In this document: piece after piece, positions 21,041 to 30,355 of the stretch
How the letters are laid out: every line of letters starts with the position of its first letter
How positions within the stretch are numbered: position 1 is the first letter of the stretch
NCBI RefSeq assembly: GCF_023094245.1
Contig: NZ_JALMEW010000002.1
Location: 62,001-126,000 of the forward strand
DNA length: 64,000 nt
Source: Halomonas getboli
Lineage (GTDB): Bacteria > Pseudomonadota > Gammaproteobacteria > Pseudomonadales > Halomonadaceae
Reading direction: 5' to 3'
The notes under the pieces: model-generated
Told to the model about the DNA's origin: nothing
Database searches by the model: none
The model's input: only the letters and a program-made list of their open reading frames with translations
Program-made: the position numbers and the translations under genes

Positions 21041-22504
21041 TCAGCCGTGGGTGCGGGGCAGCTTGAGGAAGTCGACGTTGGAGATGTGCTGCAGGATGCG
21101 GATCACCTGGCAGCTGTAACCGAACTCGTTGTCATACCATACGTAGAGGACGGCGTGCTTGCCGTTGGCGATGGTCGCCTTGGCATCGACGATGCCGGCA
21201 TGGCGGTTGCCGACGAAATCGGTGGACACCACCTCGGGCGAATCGACGTAGTCGATCTGCTTCTGGTACTGGGAGTCGATCGACATGCGACGCAGGTAGT
21301 CGTTGAGCGCCTCGACGTCGGTCTCGCGCTCCAGCGTCAGGTTGAGGATCGCCATGGAGACGTTGGGCGTCGGCACGCGAATGGCGTTGCCAGTCAGCTT
21401 GCCGCCCAGCTCCGGCAGCGCCTTGGCGACCGCCTTGGCGGCACCGGTCTCGGTCAGCACCATGTTCAGCGGCGCGCTGCGGCCGCGGCGATCGCCCTTA
21501 TGGTAGTTGTCGATCAGGTTCTGGTCGTTGGTATAGGAGTGCACCGTCTCGACATGACCGTGGACGATGCCGTATTCGTCGTTGAGCGCCTTGAGCGCCG
21601 GCACGATGGCATTGGTGGTGCAGGACGCGGCCGAAATGATGCGGTCGTCGGCGGTGATGTCCTGGTGATTGATGCCGTAGACGATGTTCTTGACGTCGCC
21701 CTTGCCCGGCGCGGTCAGCAGCGCCTTGGCCACGCCCTTGCAGGCCAGGTGCTGGCTGAGGCCGTCCTCATCGCGCCAGATGCCGGTGTTGTCCACCACC
21801 ACGGCGTTGTCGATGCCGTACTCGGTGTAGTCGACGTCGGACGGCGAGTCGGCGTAGATCACCTTGATGACGTTGCCGTTGGCGGTCAGGGTGCGCGCCT
21901 CGGCGTCGACGCTAATGGTGCCGTCGAAGGGGCCGTGGACGCTGTCGCGACGCAGCAGGCTGGCGCGTTTCTCCAGGTCCTTGGCGATATCGCCGCGGCC
22001 GCGCACCACGATGGCGCGCAGGCGCAGCAGATTGCCGCCGCCGGCCTTCTCGATCAGCACCCGCGCCAGGATGCGGCCGATACGGCCGAAGCCGTAGAGC
22101 ACCACGTCCTTGGACTTGCCGTTGCCGGTGTCGGCGTCGTGGCCGTCGACGATCTCGGAGAGCTCCGTGCGCAGGAAGGCCTCGGCATCACCGCCGCCCT
22201 GCTGCTTGAAGGCCACGCCCAGCTTGCCCACGTCGACGTGGGCCGGCCCCAGGTTCAGCTGGGTCATGGCCTTGACCAGCGGGAAGGTGTCCTGGACGGA
22301 CAGCTCGGTGCCCTCGATCTTGCGCACGAAGCGGTGGTCCTTGAGGATGCGGATCACGCTGCGATTGAACAGCGAACGACCGTACAGGGTAGTCACGACG
22401 TTGTTGTGGCGGTACAGGCTGCCGATCATCGGGATCATCTGCTCGGCGAGCGCCTGGTTGTCGTGCCAGTCCTGGAAGACGGTATCGAGGGATTGCTGAC
22501 TCAC
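21041..22504 (-). CDS. gap: Glyceraldehyde-3-phosphate dehydrogenase, long form
   Basis: 487 residues, against about 330 for classical GAPDH. The extra 120 or so residues are at the N terminus; this long type is known from Pseudomonas next to mfd. The Rossmann motif VVLYGFGRIGRILARVL starts near residue 133. The catalytic cysteine is in ISAASCTTNAIVP and the histidine is in VHSYTNDQNL. It oxidises glyceraldehyde-3-phosphate or runs the gluconeogenic reverse reaction; cofactor preference cannot be read. It starts with GTG at 22504, preceded by GGAGAGG. Divergent from mfd. Confidence 0.95.
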   Translation of the reverse strand: MSQQSLDTVFQDWHDNQALAEQMIPMIGSLYRHNNVVTTLYGRSLFNRSVIRILKDHRFVRKIEGTELSVQDTFPLVKAMTQLNLGPAHVDVGKLGVAFKQQGGGDAEAFLRTELSEIVDGHDADTGNGKSKDVVLYGFGRIGRILARVLIEKAGGGNLLRLRAIVVRGRGDIAKDLEKRASLLRRDSVHGPFDGTISVDAEARTLTANGNVIKVIYADSPSDVDYTEYGIDNAVVVDNTGIWRDEDGLSQHLACKGVAKALLTAPGKGDVKNIVYGINHQDITADDRIISAASCTTNAIVPALKALNDEYGIVHGHVETVHSYTNDQNLIDNYHKGDRRGRSAPLNMVLTETGAAKAVAKALPELGGKLTGNAIRVPTPNVSMAILNLTLERETDVEALNDYLRRMSIDSQYQKQIDYVDSPEVVSTDFVGNRHAGIVDAKATIANGKHAVLYVWYDNEFGYSCQVIRILQHISNVDFLKLPRTHG

Positions 22505-22686
22505 GTGGGGCCTCTCCGTGGGGTTGAGATTCGGAGGGCATTATCCGAGGCCCGCCACGGCGGGGCAATCACGGGATGGTCGCAGACGCTGTAGGGGATT
22601 TACAGGAATTCGGGTTTCACTACATGACGGGGCCGGGCTGTTATGATGCCCCCAGTCACCCATTGGACACGACGCAAGCGACGCCC

Positions 22687-25600
22687 ATGCCGACCTTCTC
22701 GCCTCTCGACCCGCCCCGCCCGACGGGCCTGCGCGACACGCTCTACTGGCAGACGCCTCCCGGCAGCGCCACGGCCCTGTCCCTGGCACACCTCGCCGAG
22801 GATGCCCCGCTGCTGGTGATCACCGCCGACACCGCCGCCGCCCAGCGCCTAGAAGACGACCTGGCCTTCTACTCACGGCTGCCGGTGCTGCCCTTCCCCG
22901 ACTGGGAGACGCTGCCCTACGACAGTTTCTCGCCCCACCAGGACATCGTCTCGGCCCGGCTGCGCACCCTGCGCCGGCTGCAGGACGGCGAGCACGGCAT
23001 CGTGCTGGTGCCGATCAACACCCTGATGCAGCGCCTGCCGCCGGTGGACTACATCGCCGGCCGGGTGATGACCCTCGAGGTGGGCACCACGCTCGACCGC
23101 GAAGGCTTCCGCGACCGCCTGTCGCGCGCCGGCTACCGCGCCGTGGAGACCGTCTATGAACCCGGCGAGTATGCCCTGCGCGGCGCGCTGATCGACCTCT
23201 TCCCGATGGGCTATGACGCCCCGCTGCGCATCGACCTGTTCGACGACGAGATCGACACCCTGCGCCACTTCGATCCCGACACCCAGCGCAGCGCCGACAG
23301 GGTCGAGCGCGTCGAGCTGCTGCCGGCCCACGAGTACTCGCTGTCGCGAGGCGCCATCGCCTGCTTCCGCGAGGCCTTCGAGACACTGTTCGACGTCGAC
23401 CCGCGCCAGTGTCCGCTCTACGTCGATGCGCTCAAGGGCATCCCCTCCCCCGGCCTCGAGCAGTACCTGCCGCTGTTCTTCGAGGAAACGGCGACGCTGT
23501 TCGAGCACCTGGCCGACGGCACTCGGGTGGCGCTGCTGCCCGGCGTGTTCGAGGCCGCGGAGCACCACTGGGCGGCCATCGAGAGCCGCTACGAGAACCT
23601 GGGCGTCGATCCGACCCGGCCGCTGCTGCCGCCGCACCGCGCCTTCGTGCCGGTGGCCGAGGCGTTCGGCGCCATCAAGCGTCATCCGCGGGTCGAGCTC
23701 ACCGACGACGCCAAGCATCGCCACGCCGTGGCGCCGGCGGCCCGGCCGGCCCCGGCCCTGCCGGTCAACGCCCGGGCCAAGCGCCCGCTGGCCGAGCTCG
23801 AGGCGTTTCTCGCCGAGCACGCCGACACTCGGGTGCTGTTCGTTGCCGAGTCCCGCGGCCGCCGCGAGGCGCTCGAGGAGACCCTGGCGCCGCTGAACCT
23901 GGCCCTGCCCCACGTCGACGACTTCGCCGCCTTCCTCGACAGTGACCAGCGCACCGCCATCACCGAGGGCACCATCGACGCCGGCCTGTGGCTCACGTCG
24001 CCGGATATCGCCGTGATCGGCGAGACCGAGCTCTACGGCGAGGTGGTGCGCCAGAGCCGCCGCCGCGAGAAGGCCACCGACGACAACGAGCTGGCGATCC
24101 GCCACCTGGCCGAGCTCAAGCCCGGCGCGCCGGTGGTCCACCAGGCCCACGGCGTCGGCCGCTACAAGGGCCTCGAGACACTGGAGGCCGGCGGCCAGGC
24201 GGCGGAGTTCGTCACCCTGGAATACGCCGACGGCGCCCGGCTCTACGTGCCGGTGGACAGCCTGCACCTGATCTCGCGCTACGCCGGCGTCGACGACGAG
24301 CTGGCGCCGCTACACAAGCTCGGCTCAGAGCAGTGGGACAAGGCCAAGAAGAAGGCCGCCGAGCGCATCCGCGACACCGCCGCCGAGCTGCTCGACGTCT
24401 ACGCCCGCCGCGAGGCCCGGGAAGGTTTCGCCTGCGAGGCGCCGGACGCCGAGTACGCGCGTTTCGCCGCCAGCTTCCCCTTCGAGGAGACGCCCGACCA
24501 GCGCGCCGCCATCGACGCGGTGGTCGGCGACATGATCGCACCGCGCCCCATGGACCGCGTGGTCTGCGGCGACGTCGGCTTCGGCAAGACCGAGGTGGCG
24601 ATGCGCGCCGCCTTCCTGGCGGTGCACTCCGGCCAGCAGGTCGTCGTGCTGGTACCCACCACCCTGCTCGCTCGCCAGCACTTCGAGAACTTTCGCGACC
24701 GCTTCGCCGACACCGCGGTGAACATCGAGCTGGTCTCGCGCTTCACCGGCGGCCAGGGACAGAGCGCGGCCGCCAAGCGCATCGAGGAAGGCCAGGCCGA
24801 TATCGTCATCGGCACCCACAAGCTGCTGTCCAAGTCGATGCGCTTCCCCAAGATGGGCCTTCTGATCATCGACGAGGAGCACCGCTTCGGCGTCGCACAG
24901 AAGGAGCGTCTCAAGGGCCTGCGGGCCGAGGTCGACATCCTCACGCTCACCGCCACGCCGATTCCTCGCACGCTCAACATGGCCATGAGCGGCATCCGTG
25001 ACCTGTCGATCATCGCCACCCCGCCGGCCCGCCGGCTGTCGGTGAAGACCTTCGTCCAGCAGCGCGATGAGGCGGTGATCAAGGAGGCGATCCTGCGCGA
25101 GATCCTGCGCGGCGGCCAGGTCTACTTTCTGCACAACGAGGTCAAGACCATCGAGACCGCCGCGGAGACGGTGCGCGAACTGGTGCCGGAGGCGCGGGTC
25201 GGCGTGGCCCACGGCCAGCTGCCCGAACGCGCCCTGGAGCGGGTGATGTCGGACTTCTATCACAAGCGCTTCAACGTGCTGGTGTGCTCGACCATCATCG
25301 AGACCGGCATCGACGTGCCGAGCGCCAACACCATCGTCATCGAGCGCGCCGACAAGTTCGGCCTGGCCCAGCTGCACCAGCTGCGCGGCCGGGTCGGCCG
25401 CAGCCACCACCAGGCCTATGCCTACCTGCTGGCCCCGCCGCCGCGGGCCATGAGTCGTGATGCGGTCAAGCGCCTGGAGGCCATCGGCCAGGCCGAGGAC
25501 CTGGGCGCCGGCTTCACCCTGGCCAGCCACGACATGGAGATTCGCGGCGCCGGCGAACTGCTCGGCGAGGAGCAGAGCGGCCAGATGGAGGCGCTCGGCT

Positions 25601-26136
25601 ACAGCCTCTACATGCAGATGCTTGACCGCGCCGTGAAGGCCATCCGCGAGGGCAAGACACCCAATATCGAGGCGCCGCTCGACGAGGGCGTCGAGGTCAG
25701 CCTCAACCTGCCGGCGCTGATCCCCGACGACTACCTGCACGACGTCCAGCAGCGACTGGTGATGTACAAGCGCATCGCCGGCGCCGAGACCGAGGCCGAG
25801 CTCAAGGAACTGCAGGTGGAGATGATCGACCGCTTCGGCCTGCTGCCGGCGCCGGTCAAGACACTGCTGCGCCAGACCCGCCTGCGCCAGCGCGCCGAGC
25901 GGCTGGGCATCGCCCGCCTCGAGGCCGGCCCCGAGCGAGGTCGGGTGATCTTCGCCGGCCACACGGGCGTCGACCCGCTGACCCTGGTGGAATTGATCCA
26001 GCGCCAGCCCGACCGCTACCGCCTGGAAGGCGCCGACACCATGCGCTTCGAGGCCGACATGGCCGACCAGGAAGCCCGCTTCAAAGCGGTCGAGGAACTG
26101 CTCGATCTGTTCAATCGCAAGGCTGAGGCGGCATAG
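22687..26136 (+). CDS. mfd: Transcription-repair coupling factor Mfd
   Basis: 1149 residues (E. coli 1148). It removes RNA polymerase stalled at lesions and recruits UvrA. Domains in order: UvrB-like D1-D2 (DWETLPYDSFSPHQDI near 75), RNA-polymerase-interaction domain (CarD-like, PVVHQAHGVGRYKGLETL near 485), RecG-like translocase with Walker A GDVGFGKTE and box DEEH in IIDEEHRFGV, TLTATPIPRTLNMAM, and the C-terminal TRCF domain. The ATG at 22687 (MPTFSPLDPP) was chosen because upstream in-frame codons are not family-like. Divergent from gap. Confidence 0.98.
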   Translation: MPTFSPLDPPRPTGLRDTLYWQTPPGSATALSLAHLAEDAPLLVITADTAAAQRLEDDLAFYSRLPVLPFPDWETLPYDSFSPHQDIVSARLRTLRRLQDGEHGIVLVPINTLMQRLPPVDYIAGRVMTLEVGTTLDREGFRDRLSRAGYRAVETVYEPGEYALRGALIDLFPMGYDAPLRIDLFDDEIDTLRHFDPDTQRSADRVERVELLPAHEYSLSRGAIACFREAFETLFDVDPRQCPLYVDALKGIPSPGLEQYLPLFFEETATLFEHLADGTRVALLPGVFEAAEHHWAAIESRYENLGVDPTRPLLPPHRAFVPVAEAFGAIKRHPRVELTDDAKHRHAVAPAARPAPALPVNARAKRPLAELEAFLAEHADTRVLFVAESRGRREALEETLAPLNLALPHVDDFAAFLDSDQRTAITEGTIDAGLWLTSPDIAVIGETELYGEVVRQSRRREKATDDNELAIRHLAELKPGAPVVHQAHGVGRYKGLETLEAGGQAAEFVTLEYADGARLYVPVDSLHLISRYAGVDDELAPLHKLGSEQWDKAKKKAAERIRDTAAELLDVYARREAREGFACEAPDAEYARFAASFPFEETPDQRAAIDAVVGDMIAPRPMDRVVCGDVGFGKTEVAMRAAFLAVHSGQQVVVLVPTTLLARQHFENFRDRFADTAVNIELVSRFTGGQGQSAAAKRIEEGQADIVIGTHKLLSKSMRFPKMGLLIIDEEHRFGVAQKERLKGLRAEVDILTLTATPIPRTLNMAMSGIRDLSIIATPPARRLSVKTFVQQRDEAVIKEAILREILRGGQVYFLHNEVKTIETAAETVRELVPEARVGVAHGQLPERALERVMSDFYHKRFNVLVCSTIIETGIDVPSANTIVIERADKFGLAQLHQLRGRVGRSHHQAYAYLLAPPPRAMSRDAVKRLEAIGQAEDLGAGFTLASHDMEIRGAGELLGEEQSGQMEALGYSLYMQMLDRAVKAIREGKTPNIEAPLDEGVEVSLNLPALIPDDYLHDVQQRLVMYKRIAGAETEAELKELQVEMIDRFGLLPAPVKTLLRQTRLRQRAERLGIARLEAGPERGRVIFAGHTGVDPLTLVELIQRQPDRYRLEGADTMRFEADMADQEARFKAVEELLDLFNRKAEAA

Positions 26137-26149
26137 CCGGGCACGGTGA

Positions 26150-26195
26150 GGGGTGAGGAGCGAGGTGAAAGGGCCCGCCACCCTCTCCTCACCCC
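26150..26195. terminator. Inverted repeat after mfd
   Basis: GGGGTGAGGAG and CTCCTCACCCC pair perfectly (11 bp) around a 24-base loop that itself has short complementary arms. It lies 14 bases after the mfd stop. No clear T-run; a possible weak terminator. Confidence 0.45.
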
Positions 26196-26311
26196 TTGCA
26201 CTCAACGCCTCACCCGACAGCCCACTGGCGAACCGCCGCCACCTCGGGCACTCTAACGCCATGGTCGATCCCCACGGATGGGGTCGCCTCCTGACGAATC
26301 CGATTCGAGAC

Positions 26312-27373
26312 ATGACCAAGATGACCTTTGCTCCCCTACGCGGCGGCCTGGCCCGCGCGACACTGCTGATCGGGCTGACCACCGCCCTCGCCGCTCCGCT
26401 GCAGGCCAACGAGGATCTGCCTCGCGGCTACTATCGGCTGCCCGAGGAAGGCGACGTGATCGGCAAGGTGTTTACCGTCGAGGCCGAGAAGGAAGACACC
26501 CTGATCGACATCGGCCACGAATACGGCATCGGCTATCGCGCCATGGTGCGTGCCAATCCGGACGTCAGCGTCTGGTATCCCGGCGAAGGCACCGAGGTGA
26601 CGATTCCCGGCGAGTTCATCCTGCCCGACGCGCCGCGCGAGGGCATCGTGATCAACGTTGCCGAGATGCGCCTCTACTACTACCCCCCGGCCGAGGACGG
26701 CGAGTCGCGCATCGTCGAGACCTACCCGCTCGGCGTGGGTCGCCAGGACTGGGAAACGCCGCTGGGGGTCACCACCATCACCGACAAGATCAAGAACCCG
26801 GCCTGGTATCCGCCCGAGTCCATCCGCCAGGAGCATGCCGCCAACGGCGAAAGCCTGCCCAGCGTGGTCCCGGCCGGCCCCGACAACCCGCTGGGCACGC
26901 GCAAGATGCGGCTCGGCATCCCGGGCTACCTGATCCACGGCACCAACAAGCCGGAAGGCGTGGGCATGCGCGTCTCCCACGGCTGCGTGCGGATGCTGCC
27001 GGAAGACGTCGAGACCCTGTTCGATCAGGTCTCGGTGGGCACCCAGGTGCGGATCATCAACGACAGCTTCAAGCTGGGCTGGTCCGACGGCACCCTCTAC
27101 GTCCAGGCCTATCCCTATCTGGATGACAAGCAGGGCACCACCATCCAGCGCGTCACCGAGGCCCTGGACCAGGTGGACGCCAGCATCGAGGGGCTCGACT
27201 ACCCGGTAGACTACGCCCGCCTGCGCGAGGTCGTGGAGGTCCCGGGCGGCATGCCGGTGGCGCTCGAGGCTCCGCCGAAGCCCGAGCCGGCCCCCGAGCC
27301 CGCGCCGCACTTCTACGACCAGCTGGAGCTGGTCGTCGCCGACACCGGGCCGGCCGAGCCCTCCCAGGGCTGA
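26312..27373 (+). CDS. Periplasmic L,D-transpeptidase with LysM-like domain (YkuD family)
   Basis: 353 residues. It has a signal peptide (cleavage near LQA-N), then a LysM-like peptidoglycan-binding segment (about 45-95, KVFTVEAEKEDTLIDIG ... WYPGEGTEVTIPG). The YkuD domain follows, with HGTNKP and the catalytic SHGC motif (S222-H223-G224-C225, VSHGCVRM). It ends with a Pro/Glu-rich tail. Such enzymes make 3-3 cross-links or attach lipoproteins to peptidoglycan. The ATG at 26312 gives MTKMTFAPLRGG; an ATG three codons later is equally possible. It is a monocistronic unit between mfd and a terminator hairpin. Confidence 0.92.
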   Translation: MTKMTFAPLRGGLARATLLIGLTTALAAPLQANEDLPRGYYRLPEEGDVIGKVFTVEAEKEDTLIDIGHEYGIGYRAMVRANPDVSVWYPGEGTEVTIPGEFILPDAPREGIVINVAEMRLYYYPPAEDGESRIVETYPLGVGRQDWETPLGVTTITDKIKNPAWYPPESIRQEHAANGESLPSVVPAGPDNPLGTRKMRLGIPGYLIHGTNKPEGVGMRVSHGCVRMLPEDVETLFDQVSVGTQVRIINDSFKLGWSDGTLYVQAYPYLDDKQGTTIQRVTEALDQVDASIEGLDYPVDYARLREVVEVPGGMPVALEAPPKPEPAPEPAPHFYDQLELVVADTGPAEPSQG

Positions 27374-27394
27374 CGCTCCCGCCGCAAACGCACA

Positions 27395-27416
27395 GGGCCC
27401 GGCAATCGCCGGGCCC
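27395..27416. terminator. Hairpin between convergent transpeptidase and GGDEF-EAL genes
   Basis: GGGCCCGGC / GCCGGGCCC with AATC loop, a 9-bp GC-only stem. It follows the transpeptidase stop and precedes the stop of the convergent Tad operon. No long T-run; it probably serves both directions. Confidence 0.6.
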
Positions 27417-27452
27417 AGTCGTCTCTACCGCCAGCATCGCTCGTCGTCAGCG

Positions 27453-29885
27453 CTACCGCTCGTCTTCTTCCGCGCCGCCTCCGGCGACGCGGCTATGAGC
27501 GTTCTCCCCGCGCGCCATGCTACTGCTCGCGTCTTCGCCCGGCTCCCCACCGGTCTGCGGTGAGGCCGCGCCCGACAGGCTCGCCGCCAGCGCCTCGGGC
27601 GCCTGCACCAAGCCCAACAGCGGCCCCTGCACCGAGACGAAATTCATTCCTCGAATCGCCAGCAGCTGTTCCGACGACGCGACGCCCGTCACGGTCATGT
27701 GGCGTCCGCCCAGCTTGGCCATGTCGCGCAAACTCTTGATCATCAAAATCGACGACTGGTCACTGGGCACCCCGCGCAGCAGGCGCGGTTCGAGCACCAG
27801 GCGCGACAGCGGCTGGCGGAAGATGGCATCCAGCGCCTGACGCGTATGCGTCAGCCCCTTGAGCGCCACACCGAAGCCGCGCTCGCGGCAGTAGCGGATC
27901 GCCGACTGCAAGGGCCAGGATTCCCCCAGCTCCGCGCCGTGCCACTGAAGCTCCAAGCAGCCGGTCGGCACGTTCAGCGCCGCGCAACGCTCGGCCAAGG
28001 CGTCGATGAAAGCCGTATCGACCATCTGGGCCACGCCGATCGGCAGCGTCCACAGCGGGCGCGCGGAGTGCGGTCCGCCAGAGGCCACCACAAGCGGCAA
28101 CCCCGACGAGGCCAGACATTCTATCGCCAGCCGACCGATCGCGCGGTCCAGCAGCGCACGCCGCCCCGCCGTCTCGGCCAGCCGCATCAGCTCCTTCTTG
28201 GGCACGTTGCCCCATCGCGGATGCTGCCAGCGCGCGCGGAACTCGCCGCCGCAGCAGCGGCGATCCGCCAGCAGAAAGCGCGGCTCGATTTCCAGCGTCA
28301 GCTGCTCGGCGAGCTGCTCGCTGGTCATCCCCGCCAGCGACTCGGCCAGGGCCAGACAGCGCTCCTCGGGCGCCACCGCCTCGGCGACCAGCTCACGCGG
28401 GCGGCGCTGGCCGCCGCGCAACACCTGGCGGGCGGCCCCCTGCGCTTCCTCGAGCATATCGAACGGCGTCTTGTCGTCCGTCGAGCGCGCGATGCCGATG
28501 CGCGGCAGCAGCAGCCGATCGGCGTTACCCACGTGGAAGGGCGCGGAGAGGCTCTCCTGCAGGCGCTCGGCGAACACCATGCCGGCCGGGGACTCGCCGG
28601 CTTCGTCCGCCTGCAGGAAGCTCATCACGGCGAAGACATCGTCCTCGAGACGCACCACATAGCCTTCACCGCGCACGGTTCGGCGCAGCCGCTTGGCGAT
28701 CCGCTTGAGCGCCTCGCGAGCGCCCTCTGCGCCCAGTGAATCCTGCAGCCCGTCGAGCAGGTCGAAGCCGATCCAGCACAGCTGGAACGGATGACGATGG
28801 CTCAGGTAGCGCTGCATGCGCCGTTCGAGCCGTGCCCGGCCCGGCAGACCGGTCAGCGCGTCGAAGCCGAAACGCTCGCGCTGTCGACGACGCCGGCGCT
28901 CGACGCCCAGCGCCAGCCCCAGCGCGATCACCGCACCACCGCCCAGCACCAGGGCCCCGATCAGCAGGCGCTCGGCCAGGCTGCGGCGGCTGGCCTCGGC
29001 GGCCGGTACGTTGACGTAGCGCACCTCGTCGCGCAGCGACGCAGACAGCTGCCCGCGGGCGGCGTAGTCCAGGCGCGGCGAGGCCGGCGCCGTGGCCTCG
29101 CCGCCCTCCCCCAGCAGCCGCAGCAGGCCATCGGCCACGCCGGCCGTCTCAGGCTGCACGCCACCGTAGCAGCCGTCGGCCAGCCACTCCGGCATCAGGC
29201 ACCAGGCGCCGCGCCCGCCACCCAGCAGATCGCCCGCCAGCCGGCGCTGCAGCCGTCCCGGCAGGGCGAGCAGCACCTGCGCCGAATCGTCCGCGGCCAC
29301 CGGCGTGTCCCGCCCGAGCACCCTCAGCGCGTCCAGCCGCTGCTGGCCGTCGAGCAGGGCATCGCCCAGCGCCAGCAGAGGCGAGCCCGGCGCCACCCAG
29401 CCGACCAGGCGCCTGGCCTCACTGCCGTGGCGAATCCAGCTCAGGTCGCGAAACAGCACCGGCAGCAGGTCGAGATGCCCGGCATCGGCCAGGCGCAGCC
29501 ACTGCCGATTGAGCGGCGAAAAGGCCCCATAGGCCACCAGCCGCCGCGACGGCTGCGGCGAGGCGTCTTCCAGCCGCCGATAGGCCGAGACGCCCGCGTC
29601 ATGCAGCAGGATCACCCGGGCCACGTCATCCAGCCCGGCCCGCGCCAGTCGCTCGCGCAGCTGGGCCGTCGAGACCTCACCGTCTTCCAGATACAGGATG
29701 CGCAGCGCCCCCGGACCGTCTCGGGCTTCCAGGCGATCGTCGAGCGCGCTCAGCAGCTCACGATCCAACCGCCCGCCCGGCTCCCCCGGCGCGATGGCCA
29801 GCGTCGTGGCGGCCCAGCTCGGAGCGGCCAAGCTCAGGGTCAGAACCAGAAGACCACCGCCCGTCCAGCGCTTCATCGGCGTCAT
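27453..29885 (-). CDS. Membrane receptor with degenerate GGDEF and EAL domains
   Basis: 810 residues. Signal peptide (1-25), a periplasmic domain of about 280 residues of unknown fold, a transmembrane helix (about 306-328), a GGDEF-like domain (FDALTGLPGR at 341-350) and an EAL-like domain. In the GGDEF position the sequence reads RLEDDVF (412-418), so the catalytic loop is lost. The EAL motif is replaced by GGEFRARWQHP (E548 retained, AL lost), and the later DDFG-type metal loop reads LKGLTH. It should therefore neither make nor degrade c-di-GMP, but could bind it, as LapD or FimX do. The start overlaps the tadE stop (ATGA), making it the last gene of the Tad operon and a candidate controller of pilus use. 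Confidence 0.85.
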   Translation of the reverse strand: MTPMKRWTGGGLLVLTLSLAAPSWAATTLAIAPGEPGGRLDRELLSALDDRLEARDGPGALRILYLEDGEVSTAQLRERLARAGLDDVARVILLHDAGVSAYRRLEDASPQPSRRLVAYGAFSPLNRQWLRLADAGHLDLLPVLFRDLSWIRHGSEARRLVGWVAPGSPLLALGDALLDGQQRLDALRVLGRDTPVAADDSAQVLLALPGRLQRRLAGDLLGGGRGAWCLMPEWLADGCYGGVQPETAGVADGLLRLLGEGGEATAPASPRLDYAARGQLSASLRDEVRYVNVPAAEASRRSLAERLLIGALVLGGGAVIALGLALGVERRRRRQRERFGFDALTGLPGRARLERRMQRYLSHRHPFQLCWIGFDLLDGLQDSLGAEGAREALKRIAKRLRRTVRGEGYVVRLEDDVFAVMSFLQADEAGESPAGMVFAERLQESLSAPFHVGNADRLLLPRIGIARSTDDKTPFDMLEEAQGAARQVLRGGQRRPRELVAEAVAPEERCLALAESLAGMTSEQLAEQLTLEIEPRFLLADRRCCGGEFRARWQHPRWGNVPKKELMRLAETAGRRALLDRAIGRLAIECLASSGLPLVVASGGPHSARPLWTLPIGVAQMVDTAFIDALAERCAALNVPTGCLELQWHGAELGESWPLQSAIRYCRERGFGVALKGLTHTRQALDAIFRQPLSRLVLEPRLLRGVPSDQSSILMIKSLRDMAKLGGRHMTVTGVASSEQLLAIRGMNFVSVQGPLLGLVQAPEALAASLSGAASPQTGGEPGEDASSSMARGENAHSRVAGGGAEEDER

Positions 29886-30355
29886 AGGCGGATGCTCGAG
29901 GTGGAAGAGAGAGTGTCCAGATGAGGCACGGTGATACCCAGCAGGCTCAAGCGTGGCAGGGCAAGAACATTACTGCTGTCACCGTCTGCATCGGTCAAAC
30001 GCACTTCTAAGCAGACCTTTAACAGATCATTGCCTTCAATGATTTCATATCGCTTTCCATCACCGTCAACACATCCGCTGATCACATCACTGCTGAGCCA
30101 TGAGTGATTCACAACATCCGTAATTTCCTGCTCAACGGCTGTTGTATCACTCGAGAACAACACTGTCCGCTCGATACTCAACACGGCTCGAGCCGCATCC
30201 GAGCTAAGACCATGAAGAGTGAACATTACGGCAAAGCAGATCGCGTAGCTGACGATGGCATAGAAGATCAACAGGAACAGCGGGAAAATAATCGCAAACT
30301 CGATGGCCACCGAGCCCTTTTCCCTGCGCCTTGACCGGTATCGAGCCGAACTCAT
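29882..30355 (-). CDS. tadE: TadE-like pseudopilin of the Tad pilus
   Basis: 157 residues. A short basic N terminus (RYRSRRREKGS) precedes VAIEFAIIFPLFLLIFYAIV, the TadE prepilin-like signature: a Gly before the hydrophobic segment and Glu at +5 after it. The remainder is a periplasmic domain with two cysteines (SGCVDG and KVCLEV). TadE and TadF minor pilins help Flp fibre assembly; no separate TadF is seen. It overlaps tadG upstream and the GGDEF-EAL gene downstream by 4 bases each. Its composition is less GC-rich than its neighbours to the right. Confidence 0.85.
   Translation of the reverse strand: MSSARYRSRRREKGSVAIEFAIIFPLFLLIFYAIVSYAICFAVMFTLHGLSSDAARAVLSIERTVLFSSDTTAVEQEITDVVNHSWLSSDVISGCVDGDGKRYEIIEGNDLLKVCLEVRLTDADGDSSNVLALPRLSLLGITVPHLDTLSSTSSIRL

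Noticed and set aside
24325-26409. Long open frame antisense to mfd (about 690 codons)
   Set aside because: Same antisense artefact. Residue composition is typical of shadow frames and there is no ribosome site.
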